In this document: positions 55,076 to 64,000 of the stretch, in pieces | Numbering within the stretch: position 1 is the first letter of the stretch | How the letters are laid out: every line of letters starts with the position of its first letter | Assembly (NCBI GenBank): GCA_017654935.2 | Contig: CM065680.1 | Span: 37,521,648 to 37,585,647 of the forward strand | DNA: 64,000 nucleotides | Source of the DNA: Phymorhynchus buccinoides | Lineage: Eukaryota > Mollusca > Gastropoda > Neogastropoda > Raphitomidae | Reading direction: 5' to 3' | Notes under the pieces: model-generated | Databases searched by the model: none | What the model was told of the DNA's origin: nothing | The model's input: the letters and a program-made list of their open reading frames with translations, nothing else | Program-made: the position numbers and the translations under genes

Positions 55076-56035
55076 ACATCACCACAGCCAAAAGAAAAGT
55101 TTACTCTTCTCCCCATTTTGTTTGTGTGTGCATGTGCATCAGAGCTGTTTACCATTACGATTTGTCCATAATCATTCCTTTTTTAGACCTCCGATTAAAC
55201 TATTACGGGCAGCAACGATGAATTCCACTGAACGAAGGGGGAAAAAAGACAAAGCGAAAGCATCACGTGAACGGTCAGCAGTAGTTGTCTGCCATCAGAA
55301 TCGCATCCCTTGATTCATATTTCGAGTCATGTCACCATGCTACTTTTCTACTACGCACATATTCAAGACATCATGCCAAATAAACGATGCTCGCAACCAG
55401 AATCTGAATCCGAATCTGCTCCTGAACTGACATGGAAAAAAAAGAACAACTGTTCAGAAACAATACAGACGAGACCACCACAAAACCTGGCCTTGTTTGG
55501 AGGCGAGTGGTAGAGAAGTGACAGCCACGTTATTTAGGCTGTGCTCATATGGACGAACGAATCATTGCTTGCAAGTGACATTGATTCGGCAGAGCATCGC
55601 AAATTTCAAGCTTGCACTTCTAAGCAGTTGTCTTTCACTGTAAGTGCTATGCAGCTTCAATTCCTTTGTCTGTTCTTTCTTCTTCTGTGGTGGGTGGCGA
55701 CCAACTTCTGTTTACAGAAGTAAATGTATGCGCTACGTACATTTTCTTCTTCTGCTGCCAATGATGTGCCCCACCCCCACCCTCTCTCTTATCTTTGAAT
55801 TACACACTAAAACACACACTAAAACATACAAATACATTGTCAGATTTAATTTAAATAAAAATGTTATACAGTAATTTAATTAAGTGCACAGTCGCAAAAC
55901 AAGAACTCCATGATAACCGTAAATAGTCATATTCATTGCGTTCTGAGGATTACTGACAGATTCCTCAGATTACCGATTTGAAAGCTTGGGATTACTGACA
56001 GTGGAAATTAGGGGTAAACAGCTCTGGTGCTTCTC
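55076..56035. other. No gene recognised
   Basis: Several short open frames on the plus strand (for example 55310-55513) have no recognisable domain and no splice context. Confidence 0.45.
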
Positions 56036-56070
56036 TCACTTTGCACTAGGCCCTATGGTCTGAACGTGGA

Positions 56071-56101
<31 letters not shown>

Positions 56102-56350
56102 CGTGTGCCCATGCACTTAGCAAACGTTAAACCCAGTGGCAACGAAAAAAAGTTGTTTGGTCAAAATGTAACGCACACTCACACACACACACATTTCCTT
56201 CCTCATCAGTCACACAAAAAATCTTATGCAAAAATTTTTTTTTTTAATGGGTGGCGCGAATCTGGCTGCGATGCGCTCTCCAGGTGGGAGCAACCCGAAT
56301 TTCACAGAGACGCCTTTGTGACTATAATGTACCTAATACCTAATATAGTC
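56036..56350 (+). mobile_element. SINE-like repeat with 'ggatgagacgataaac' motif
   Basis: TCTTTCGGATGAGACGATAA, GAGGTCCCGTGTGCC and GCACTTAGCAAACGTTAA form a motif string that I recall as widespread in marine-invertebrate SINEs. An (AC)n tract interrupts it. Only one copy was seen in this window. Confidence 0.5.
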
Positions 56351-56832
56351 TGAAAAAGACGGTAAATTTTGAAAAGCAGCAATAACAAAGGAATCATAGA
56401 AACAAAAACAGACAACAAAACAATTAATTCCAGAAGAATGAATGATATCAGAATAGCAATTCAATACAAAAATATATAAAAATATATATATTCAAGCACA
56501 ATATCAGATACCGCCAGCTCTTCAGACTGACAAAAACCCACAGACAACAAATTAGTGATCTAGAATGAAAATTCACTTGCAGACTTTTCAAAACAGCAAC
56601 AATTTCACCTTTCAATAATCTGTGATCGTAACAGTCATATTCATCCCTTCGCATAACAAAAATACTGATGCACAAAAACTCATGAAACAAGAAACGCCCT
56701 GGAAGACAATACTTTAAGCGGTAATTTTTGGATACCAGCCACTTTAAACACTTCTTGAAACAAGTATGTGTTCAACTCACCTATTTCCAACTATTATCTA
56801 ATTGACAAATTAATACATTTGTAATTGTATTG

Positions 56833-56960
56833 CTAAAAAAAAATTGGGACTTTCCTGCTGTTGCACTGCCTTCAGGCATTGCCTCCAGGATCGTTCCCAC
56901 CATCTTTATCTCTGTAAATGTTCCATATGTGTCTGTTCAGACCGGAGGACGTTAAATGAA
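56833..56960. mobile_element. Dispersed ~150-bp repeat 'cgtcctctcggtc', copy 2
   Basis: Complement of 41330-41480 (GTTCCATATGTGTCTGTTCA, GACCGGAGGACGTTAAA). Confidence 0.7.
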
Positions 56961-58302
56961 TTTTCATTCATTCACCTATTTCCAACAGCATGGGTGGGAG
57001 CAGTAAATATCGGCTATACTGAAAAAGGCCAGGATATTATCAAATGTTCCAATTGAAGTACCAACGTACCCATCCAGATCCAGAAGTATATGGACATAAT
57101 CTCCTCTATTTTTTAGGTTTGTCAGACAGAATTGCTATACTGAATTCAGTAACCCCTGTAATAAGGAATAGAATCAGATGGTTCAATTTTGTATTTCATT
57201 GCTTACCCATACAAACAAGTTTGTAATGAATTGTTGCATTGTATTGCTTTAACAATAAATAGTTTTGTGCTATGAGAGCCTTGGCTAGAACTGTCCTTTG
57301 CAATCACACCAGTGATATGATCAACACAACAAAACATCCATACAACACCACAGAAATCAGACAAATTAAGCAGTTGTAAACAAGTTAAACTGTTAATTCT
57401 TTGCAATCAGTTTCATAGCACATTACTGTATTGTATTTCATGAAAGACAATAATAAAACCACTGTAATCTCTATTCAATACTTATCAAAAGTGTGCATAA
57501 ATGTATCCATCAACTTCTTTCACAAGAGAGATATTCTTTCAAACATGAGGTGTAGGTGTACATATTTAGCCAAGTTTGGTTTGAGCAATAACGACTGTAA
57601 TATCAGTAACATTTGTAGCAAACAATGTATGGTTTTGATCCTAATATTGTTAATGCAGATAGTTTTACTGTTTTCTTTAAACATTCAAATCATATTTTAC
57701 TCTAAAAAGAAAGAAAAAAAACCTCTATCCTCTCAAGTTCATTCACACACTTAATCAATCAATTCTCCTCAAGTCTTACTCTCAGGGTGAAACCATAAAA
57801 AGATCAGGGTCGAGTTTCTCTAGATAACAGTCGCCGCGCGAATAACGCTTATGCCAAACGGGGCCTAAGAAACACTTTAGAAAACGTTTGCGGAAGAATA
57901 TTACAAGCTCTTGTCTGATTGATCCCCAAATTTTTTTTATTTTAAACAAACTTTAATGGACCAATCAACAACAAAAAACGTATTCACCCCTACTAGTTCC
58001 AGATAGTTCGCCGCTTGCTCGGTGTTTGACAAGAACAAAACACCATGTGAACTATCAGCAAATGAAGGGTGTTTTTTTAGACCGTTTTTGCCGATTTGCG
58101 CTCACGCTACGTAACGTTAGCCCTTGTGAAACGGCCCCCAGGTTTTCAAAAGCAAATTATCATCTGAGGTATGATTTTGCAATGCTTTTTTTGTTTACAT
58201 TCATACATCAAATTTTTATTTTAAAATACAAATATGATAATGTAACAAACTCAATTAAAATGTTTTCTAAATATTTTATGCAGTGAATAGCATGTGTAGT
58301 GT
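56961..58302. other. No gene recognised
   Basis: AT-rich. A GC-rich patch at 57810-57870 and 58075-58140 may be the ends of a further degraded element, not resolved. Confidence 0.4.
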
Positions 58303-58516
58303 TTATTGGCCACTGCAACACCTTTCGCTAGAGTGAATGCCCTTGGTAGATACTTGAGTACTGACCAAACAAGGGAATAACTCTCGCCAATAACCCTATT
58401 TGAGGCCACTAAATGGCTGCCTTTTGCAAGAGTGAATTCCCTTTTGAATACTGACCATTAAGGGATTCACTCTCGCTGTCAAGGGCGTTAATAACCCTAG
58501 TTGCAGTGGCCAATAG
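58303..58516. mobile_element. ~214-bp inverted-repeat MITE
   Basis: Ends TATTGGCCACTGCAAC and GTTGCAGTGGCCAATAG are complementary. Internally AGAGTGAATGCCC..AGGGAATAACTCTC and GAGTGAATTCCC..GGGATTCACTCTC pair again, giving a cruciform-like structure. Confidence 0.85.
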
Positions 58517-58721
58517 CTGGGATACTGCCCTCCCCTATTTACAAAAATGCGCTATGCACTATAATACAAATATTTGTTTTTAATGTGCACACATTTACAA
58601 TGAATATAAGGAGTATACAAAGCTTAAGCATCATTGTTAAAATTGTTACCCTTATTTGGGTTACCTCAAGACAAGACAAAAGCTTTCTAAAGTAATGTGA
58701 TGTGTACATTTTTACTTTATA

Positions 58722-58970
58722 TTAACCCTTTCACCGCCAATGTCGCATTTTAGCATCACAATGGTTTAACACTCATGTCACTAAAAGGCATCAAACCAGG
58801 GCCTGTTATCCAAAGACCCTATTTTCTTAATTTTGGGAGGTAAGGATAAGCCTAATGTTATATATGTCACAGAGGAATTAGCAATATTGCAGACTTTTTT
58901 TCTTCTGTACCCAGTTAAGTTTAATGGTATTTTTTGGCTGAAAAAAAATGGCTGGCAGTGAAAGGGTTAA
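58722..58970 (+). mobile_element. 240-bp piggyBac-like MITE, copy 6
   Basis: Starts TTAACCCTTTCACCGCCAAT and ends GGCAGTGAAAGGGTTAA. Confidence 0.93.
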
Positions 58971-59225
58971 GAAAATAATACAAAGATTTGTTTTAATGTG
59001 CACACATTTACAATGAATATAAGTACAGAAAGCTTAAGCATTATGTATTTTTTCATCCTTTTTTAACGTTTTCCTGAGCTTGTTCAAAATCAATTTTAAA
59101 AATATAAAAATACTAATTAAGTATTGATTTTAATACTGTAATAATGTATACTCAGACAAAAATAAGTTTCATTAAAATAAAGTTTAGTGAGGTGCACACA
59201 CATTCTTATCAAATCAATATTAAAA

Positions 59226-59632
59226 TGTGACCCAGCACCACAAAAGGGACATTAAGTGTCAAACTGACCATTCTTGAGAGAATTATACATTTGAAAACTT
59301 CAGACAATTTTCTTTCTACTGATACAAGAACCATTCTTGTATCTTTTTCCGTTCCAGAGCAGGGCATTTAAAGTTAGTAGGGCTAGTGTTGGCCATTTTG
59401 AGAAAACAGTCTAGCCTGTCTGAAAAACAAATGCTTTGACCTACTCATTTTAAAGAACTTGTAACACCATTTAGAGACCATATTAAATATTATCCTTTAT
59501 AACTATGAAAGATAGAGAATACGAAAATACCCATAACTCAAAACTGACAAAAAATGATATTTTTGATTTTTCAAGCCTGTTGTGAGTAGCTAGCCCAGAT
59601 ACTTAATGTCCCTTTCGTGGTGTTGGGTCACA
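59226..59632. mobile_element. ~407-bp TIR element with TGTGACCCAGCACCAC ends
   Basis: Left TGTGACCCAGCACCACAAAA and right TTTCGTGGTGTTGGGTCACA are inverted over about 31 bases (continuing GGGACATTAAGT / ACTTAATGTCCC). No transposase frame. The superfamily was not assigned. Confidence 0.87.
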
Positions 59633-61250
59633 AATACTCAAAGCATAAAATAGAACAAAACGTACTGCACAGTAAAACATCGTCTCCGCCAAAAGAGAAC
59701 AACTAATTACAGCTTAACAATGAAAACACAATGGTGTAAAATGACATTACCCACTATTATTGGTTAACATGATATTCACTATCAATTTGTACCCCCATGT
59801 ATCGTCTACTTACAACTCAGACAATCATTTCATCTCAATTTCTGAACAGCTTCCATGTTTGAACATACTGTACGTTTGAGCGTCAGGCAACAAGTTGAAA
59901 CCAACAATTCTTTATAATTCATATAACAATCTGCAAAATGTCCTTATTTCACACTCTCTTGAGTCTTTCATATAATTATAACAGATCAATCAGCTCAGAT
60001 TCAAGCCAACAATTCACTCCAATGTTAGACGGTTGACCAGAACTTTGTGAAGGAAAACATTAATGAAAAATCACTTTAAACTAAAGCATTCAAACCGGTT
60101 TTAAAAGAAAAGACAAAGAGTCCATACTATGCAGAAAACTAAATTATGAACACTAATATTTAATAAAACAACTAATGAACAATGAATCACTCAGAAATAC
60201 TCAATATGTTTCAGTAAACAAAACAAATACATGTGAGGCAAAATAGAAACAATTATATTGCTTGGAATAAATTGTTAACAAAATGAATACATATGAAGCA
60301 AATCAGACACAATATATTGCTTGGAATACATCAAAGTTGCCCCAAAACTGATACAGTATTACCAGGTTAACTAGCAACAATTATTCTCTGACTGGTCCAA
60401 ATTAGCAAATACATTAGAATACATGTATGTATACATTGGAAACAATAAGTACAAATTAAAACAGTACACCTCCAAAGTCGGAGTGTGGCTGCCCACGTGG
60501 CGGGGAAATCAAAACGATAATGTTCTCATCCCTAGCTGGTGCATTTGTACCATAGAGTCCAAATGGTTTGACTGTTGAGTTGATCCCTGGAGTCTTTTAG
60601 CCAGGGTATGACAATAAACAAACAAACAAAACAGTACAAATTCTGAGCCTGTACTGAGCGGAAGAACTTGGAATTATTGAATAATAACCATGTTGCGCAT
60701 AATCTTTCTTCAACATTGTAGAAAACAATAAAAGAAAATGACTTGACCATTGGTAGAACACTACACTGGAGAAAGTAATCAAACTGACATAATGAGCTGA
60801 CTTTTGTAGTATGTGTATTGCAAAGCTTATCTGATTGGCTTTTTCGATACACCACATAACAATTTAAAAATCACCATGACAGATATGCAATTGGGAGAAG
60901 GAAGAGCATACGGGTGGTGGTCAAAGAATACATGATGATGAATTAGAACACATCAGGGCCAACAGTCAGATAACCAAACGAAGATGAAAACTTGTCATGG
61001 TGCTGTTTCCTTCGGCATCAGAAAGCATGGGCAACCATTTTGTTATAAACAGATTAAAAATCTACTGGCCAATCAATTAACCACTTAAAGGAGCATCAGC
61101 TTAAAACAAAAATGGACGGGTATGTTAGTCAGTTACAGACTCCACGATGGAAAAACACCACTTCTGGATAGGTTTGACGCATTGCAGGCGCCACTTTTGA
61201 AGACAGTTGCGACGGAAACCAACAAGATGGGGTGGGGTAGGAACAACAAT
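59633..61250. other. No gene recognised
   Basis: AT-rich. Includes a partial reversed copy of the dispersed 290-bp repeat at 60480-60612 and a duplicated ~57-bp block near 60247 and 60305 (CAATATATTGCTTGGAATA). It may hold distal 3' UTR of the minus-strand coiled-coil gene. Confidence 0.45.
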
Positions 61251-61498
61251 TTAACCCTTTCACCGCCAATGTCGTATTTTTGCACTACAATGGTTTAACA
61301 CCCTTGTCACTATAAGGCATCAAGTCAGGGCCAGTTATCCGAAGACCCTATTTTCTTAAATTGGGGAGGTACGGATAGACCTATTTGTTATACATGTCAC
61401 AGAGGAATTCCCAATACTACAGATTTTTGTCCCTTCTCTACCTAGTTAAGTTTAATGGTACATTTTGGCTGAAAAATGGCTGGCGGCAAAAGGGTTAA
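61251..61498 (+). mobile_element. 240-bp piggyBac-like MITE, copy 7, in a 3' UTR
   Basis: Starts TTAACCCTTTCACCGCCAAT and ends GGCGGCAAAAGGGTTAA. It lies 15 bases beyond the stop codon of the coiled-coil gene (stop at 61514-61516, minus strand). Confidence 0.92.
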
Positions 61499-61513
61499 AG
61501 CAGGGTTATCTTA

Positions 61514-61874
61514 CTATGCACTGCTGTCACCTGCGGAATCCGGAGCAGGCAGGTCCAGTTTCATGGCCTGCGCCAGCTGGCTGAGGACGCGCTGCACCTG
61601 TGTCTGGTGCTGCTCCTGCTGCCTGGCCATCTGCTGCTGGAGGGCCTCCTGCCTGTGCAGGACGGTGGTCACCTCTCCCCTCAGGGTCTGCAGGCTCTGC
61701 TGCAAGTCCACCTGCTCCCTTTCCCAGGCCCGGGTCATGTCCTGGAACTTCTTCTCAGTGTCCTTCCTCTTCTGATCCTCTTTTTCCAGGTAGGAGGTCA
61801 GCTTGGTGAAGTTTTCGTTGACGTCCTCAAATCTTTTTTTGTTCTTTTCCGCAGAGTCTTTCACTTTCTGGAGA
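61514..61874 (-). CDS. Coiled-coil protein, last coding exon
   Basis: Acceptor CCTTTGTTTTTCAG; one base completes an Asn codon left by the upstream exon in phase 2, then 119 codons to a TAG stop. It is rich in Lys, Glu and Gln with heptad-like spacing: KVKDSAEKNKKRFEDVNENF, TKLTSYLEKEDQKRKDTEKK, WEREQVDLQQSLQTLRGEVT and LQQQMARQQEQHQTQVQRVL. It ends in a short tail LDLPAPDSAGDSSA. It is predicted to form a long coiled coil, probably dimeric; no specific family was recognised. GC-rich third positions contrast with the surroundings, as expected for a real exon. Confidence 0.88.
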
Positions 61875-62700
61875 CTGAAAAACAAAGGGAATGAACAGTA
61901 AAATGATATGCAGTTTCAGGAATTTTTTTTTAGAAGATGCACAACTATCAAAGCCACCGACGACACCAATCCGTCTAGCCGTGTGCAGATAAAATGCACA
62001 CATAAGAACCAGGAAGTCTCTGGGCTTATTCCTGTGTGTCTGTAGCCAGACAGAGCTAGGCAAATCGCCGTTGGTGGTGTCTTTGAAAGGAGATGTATGT
62101 CTCTTAAATGGATTTTTGTTTGTTTATTGAATCATTTACTCTTCTCCAAGCCTCATTGTTTAAATGTTTGCACTCAATTGAAAGCTAAGGAAATTAGAGA
62201 TAACACCAAAGATATCATGCATTAAATTAATTTTCTAAAATTCCTATTTTTACCTAGGTTGACAAAGCACTGCAGTACCAAAGGCAAACAGAATTTCTTA
62301 AGTTGATGCAGATGAAGTCCAAATTGTAAAGTTGCAGCATCAGGAGTAAAAATCTAGAATAGATGCCATAAATGTAATGTTAACATTTTGTGTTTGATCA
62401 TCAGACCGTCATTTTCCAGTTTTGGTGTGCCTTACATGCCAGTGTGCTCTGTGAAAGAGGGCAGTGTGAGTGAGCGTTCATGCATGATGCACCATGGATT
62501 TCTAAGCATCATCTGTTTGGGTTAAAACTCTCGATGACTAGAACGAGTAAAACACTGGGAAAGGTAACACAAAATAGAAAGTAATCAAATAAGAATGGAT
62601 TAAGTAATGTGTTGAATTAAAAACCAAAAAAATATAGAGACCAGTTTTCAGACTAGTAATGGGTTTCAGAAATTTACACCGGAGCATAAGGAGCATCAAC
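61875..62700 (-). other. Intron sequence of the coiled-coil gene
   Basis: AT-rich sequence without a coding segment supported by splice sites. Confidence 0.5.
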
Positions 62701-62710
62701 AAAAGATCAC

Positions 62711-63230
62711 AAGTTGTATCACGAGAAGTGGATAGACGTTAAATGAAAGACACATACACACAAGTTGCATCACGAGAAGTGGATAGACGTTAAATGAAAG
62801 ACACATACACACACGTTGTATCACGAGAAGTGGATAGACCTTAAATGAAAGACACATACACACAAGTTGTATCATGAGAAGTGGATAGACGTTAAATGAA
62901 AGACACATACACACAAGTTGTATCATGAGAAGTGGATAGACGTTAAATGAAAGACACATACACACAAGTTGTATCATGAGAAGTGGATAGACGTTAAATG
63001 AAAGACACATACACACAAGTTGCATCACGAGAAGTGGATAGACGTTAAATGAAAGACACATACACACAAGTTGTATCACGAGAAGTGGATAGACCTTAAA
63101 TGAAAGACACATACACACAAGTTGTATCACGAGAAGTGGATAGACGTTAAATGAAAGACACATACACACAAGTTGTATCACGAGAAGTGGATAGACGTTA
63201 AATGAAAGACACATACACACAAGTTGCATT
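62711..63230. repeat. 51-bp minisatellite, ten copies
   Basis: Unit: GTTGTATCACGAGAAGTGGA + TAGACGTTAAATGAAAGACA + CATACACACAA. The ten units differ at only a few positions (TATCACG/TATCATG/GCATCACG, GACGTT/GACCTT). Because 51 is a multiple of three, the minus strand is open throughout, giving a 17-residue repeat (VCMCLSFNVYPLLVI-like). It lies in an intron of the coiled-coil gene. Confidence 0.95.
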
Positions 63231-63352
63231 TCATTCCTTCTCATTACTTATTTTCTGACCTTGTGTTCCCCTCCCCAACCCCACCCTTTCCATACATATT
63301 CACATCCACCCATTGATTTTAGCCATAAACAACGAAGAAGATTTATACATAC

Positions 63353-63523
63353 TTCTTAGCGTTCTGTTTTATCAGCTTGCTGCTATCCATCACAACGGCG
63401 CAGTTGTTCTTCAGTTCTTGGCTCAAGCTGCTGACCCCAGTCATCAGCGTATCTCTCTGCTGTTCAAGTTCTTCAGTCATCTTGCTTACCTCCGTCCTCA
63501 GTGCAGCTGTCTGGTTCTGCAAG
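63353..63523 (-). CDS. Coiled-coil protein, penultimate exon
   Basis: Acceptor CCCTTCAAG (or TTGCAG seven bases later) and donor GTATGT, ending in phase 2 in agreement with the exon at 61514-61874. The peptide LQNQTAALRTEVSKMTEELE continues QQRDTLMTGVSSLSQELKNN and CAVVMDSSKLIKQNAK, again with heptad-like hydrophobic spacing. The exact 5' boundary depends on which AG is used. Upstream exons lie beyond the window edge or were not identified. Confidence 0.82.
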
Positions 63524-64000
63524 CTTGAAGGGAAAAAAACCCACCCTTCAACATTGAAAGAGTTCTAACTAACTCTGATGATTTGTAAATCCTTGACAAA
63601 AGTTCATAAAAATCTGTTCCTAATATTGTTCCAGTAAAATTGCTCTCTGACAAACTGGCACACCCATTAACTCATTCAAGTTGTTCCAGCCATATCTGTC
63701 CGGAATTAATAGATAGCTGTCAATTGGATGTATTTGCTTCAAGGGAAGTAAATATGTGTGCACACCATACCTTGGTCACTTCTAAACTCGCTTCACTCCC
63801 TCAGACCACAATTTTGCCTCTGACTTTACTTTTGTAGTGGTTTGTTGTGGGGGACCAATCGGTGTAGTTTTTCTATATAGTCTATAATATAAAAAAAGTC
63901 TTCCCTATGTCTAAACCTGAAGTAAAAACCTGTAATCTTCTTTCATTTCTCCTTTTGTTTATGTATGTTTTGTTTGTGTGTATGGCTGGAGTGATTTGTG
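63524..64000. other. No exon recognised
   Basis: Presumed intron of the coiled-coil gene. The stretch at 63690-64000 resembles, in reverse orientation, sequence near 36361-36625 (AGGTTTTTACTTCAGGTTTA and ATTTACTTCCCTTGAAGCAA), indicating a further dispersed repeat. Confidence 0.5.

Noticed and set aside
62696..63244. 182-codon minus-strand frame of 17-residue repeats; also CRISPR-like regular repetition
   Set aside because: The unit is contiguous with no unique spacers, in an animal intron, so it is not CRISPR. The frame is open only because the unit is 51 bases, and there is no splice or start support.

Overview
The window is animal genomic DNA with spliced genes, dense short-interspersed and inverted-repeat elements, many (AC)n/(TC)n tracts and no operons. 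A DIRS-type tyrosine-recombinase retrotransposon, a CX-module membrane protein and the repeat types suggest a marine invertebrate, most likely a mollusc and perhaps a gastropod. That placement is an inference from content, not from a marker gene.

Left part (1-16 kb): a minus-strand multi-exon gene of unrecognised family runs from about 12.53 kb down to 2.94 kb. Six exons (11284 to 2943) have canonical splice sites and mutually compatible phases. Its introns and flanks hold piggyBac-like TTAA MITEs, TA-type MITEs, a LINE 3' end, a perfect hairpin element, and a pogo-like TIR element just upstream of the presumed start.

Centre (16.5-32 kb): this is a retroelement nest. A DIRS element (inverted terminal repeats near 17621 and 28400) carries gag, RT, RNase H, a Dam-like methyltransferase domain and a tyrosine recombinase on the minus strand, broken by several frameshifts. 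A 6.24-kb LTR element sits inside gag. It has two 277-bp LTRs that look identical by eye, a 4-bp target duplication and no recognisable coding region, so it resembles a LARD. LINE fragments flank the nest at about 16.5-17.0 kb and 29.8-31.9 kb.

Right-centre (33.6-46.2 kb): a plus-strand gene for a CX-module/Shisa-like single-pass membrane protein has five visible coding exons (Arg/Ser/Tyr/Gly-rich, CX module, transmembrane, proline-rich tail, final six codons), and the phases agree at every junction. The signal-peptide exon was not found. The end of the CX-module exon, with its splice donor, is tandemly duplicated six times in the next intron.

Right part (46-64 kb): mostly intergenic, with tandem repeats, GAA-tailed SINEs, nested MITEs and a LINE 3' end. 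The last two exons of a minus-strand coiled-coil protein gene lie at 63523-61514. Its stop codon is followed within 16 bp by a MITE, and its intron contains a 51-bp minisatellite. No tRNA, rRNA or CRISPR locus was recognised.
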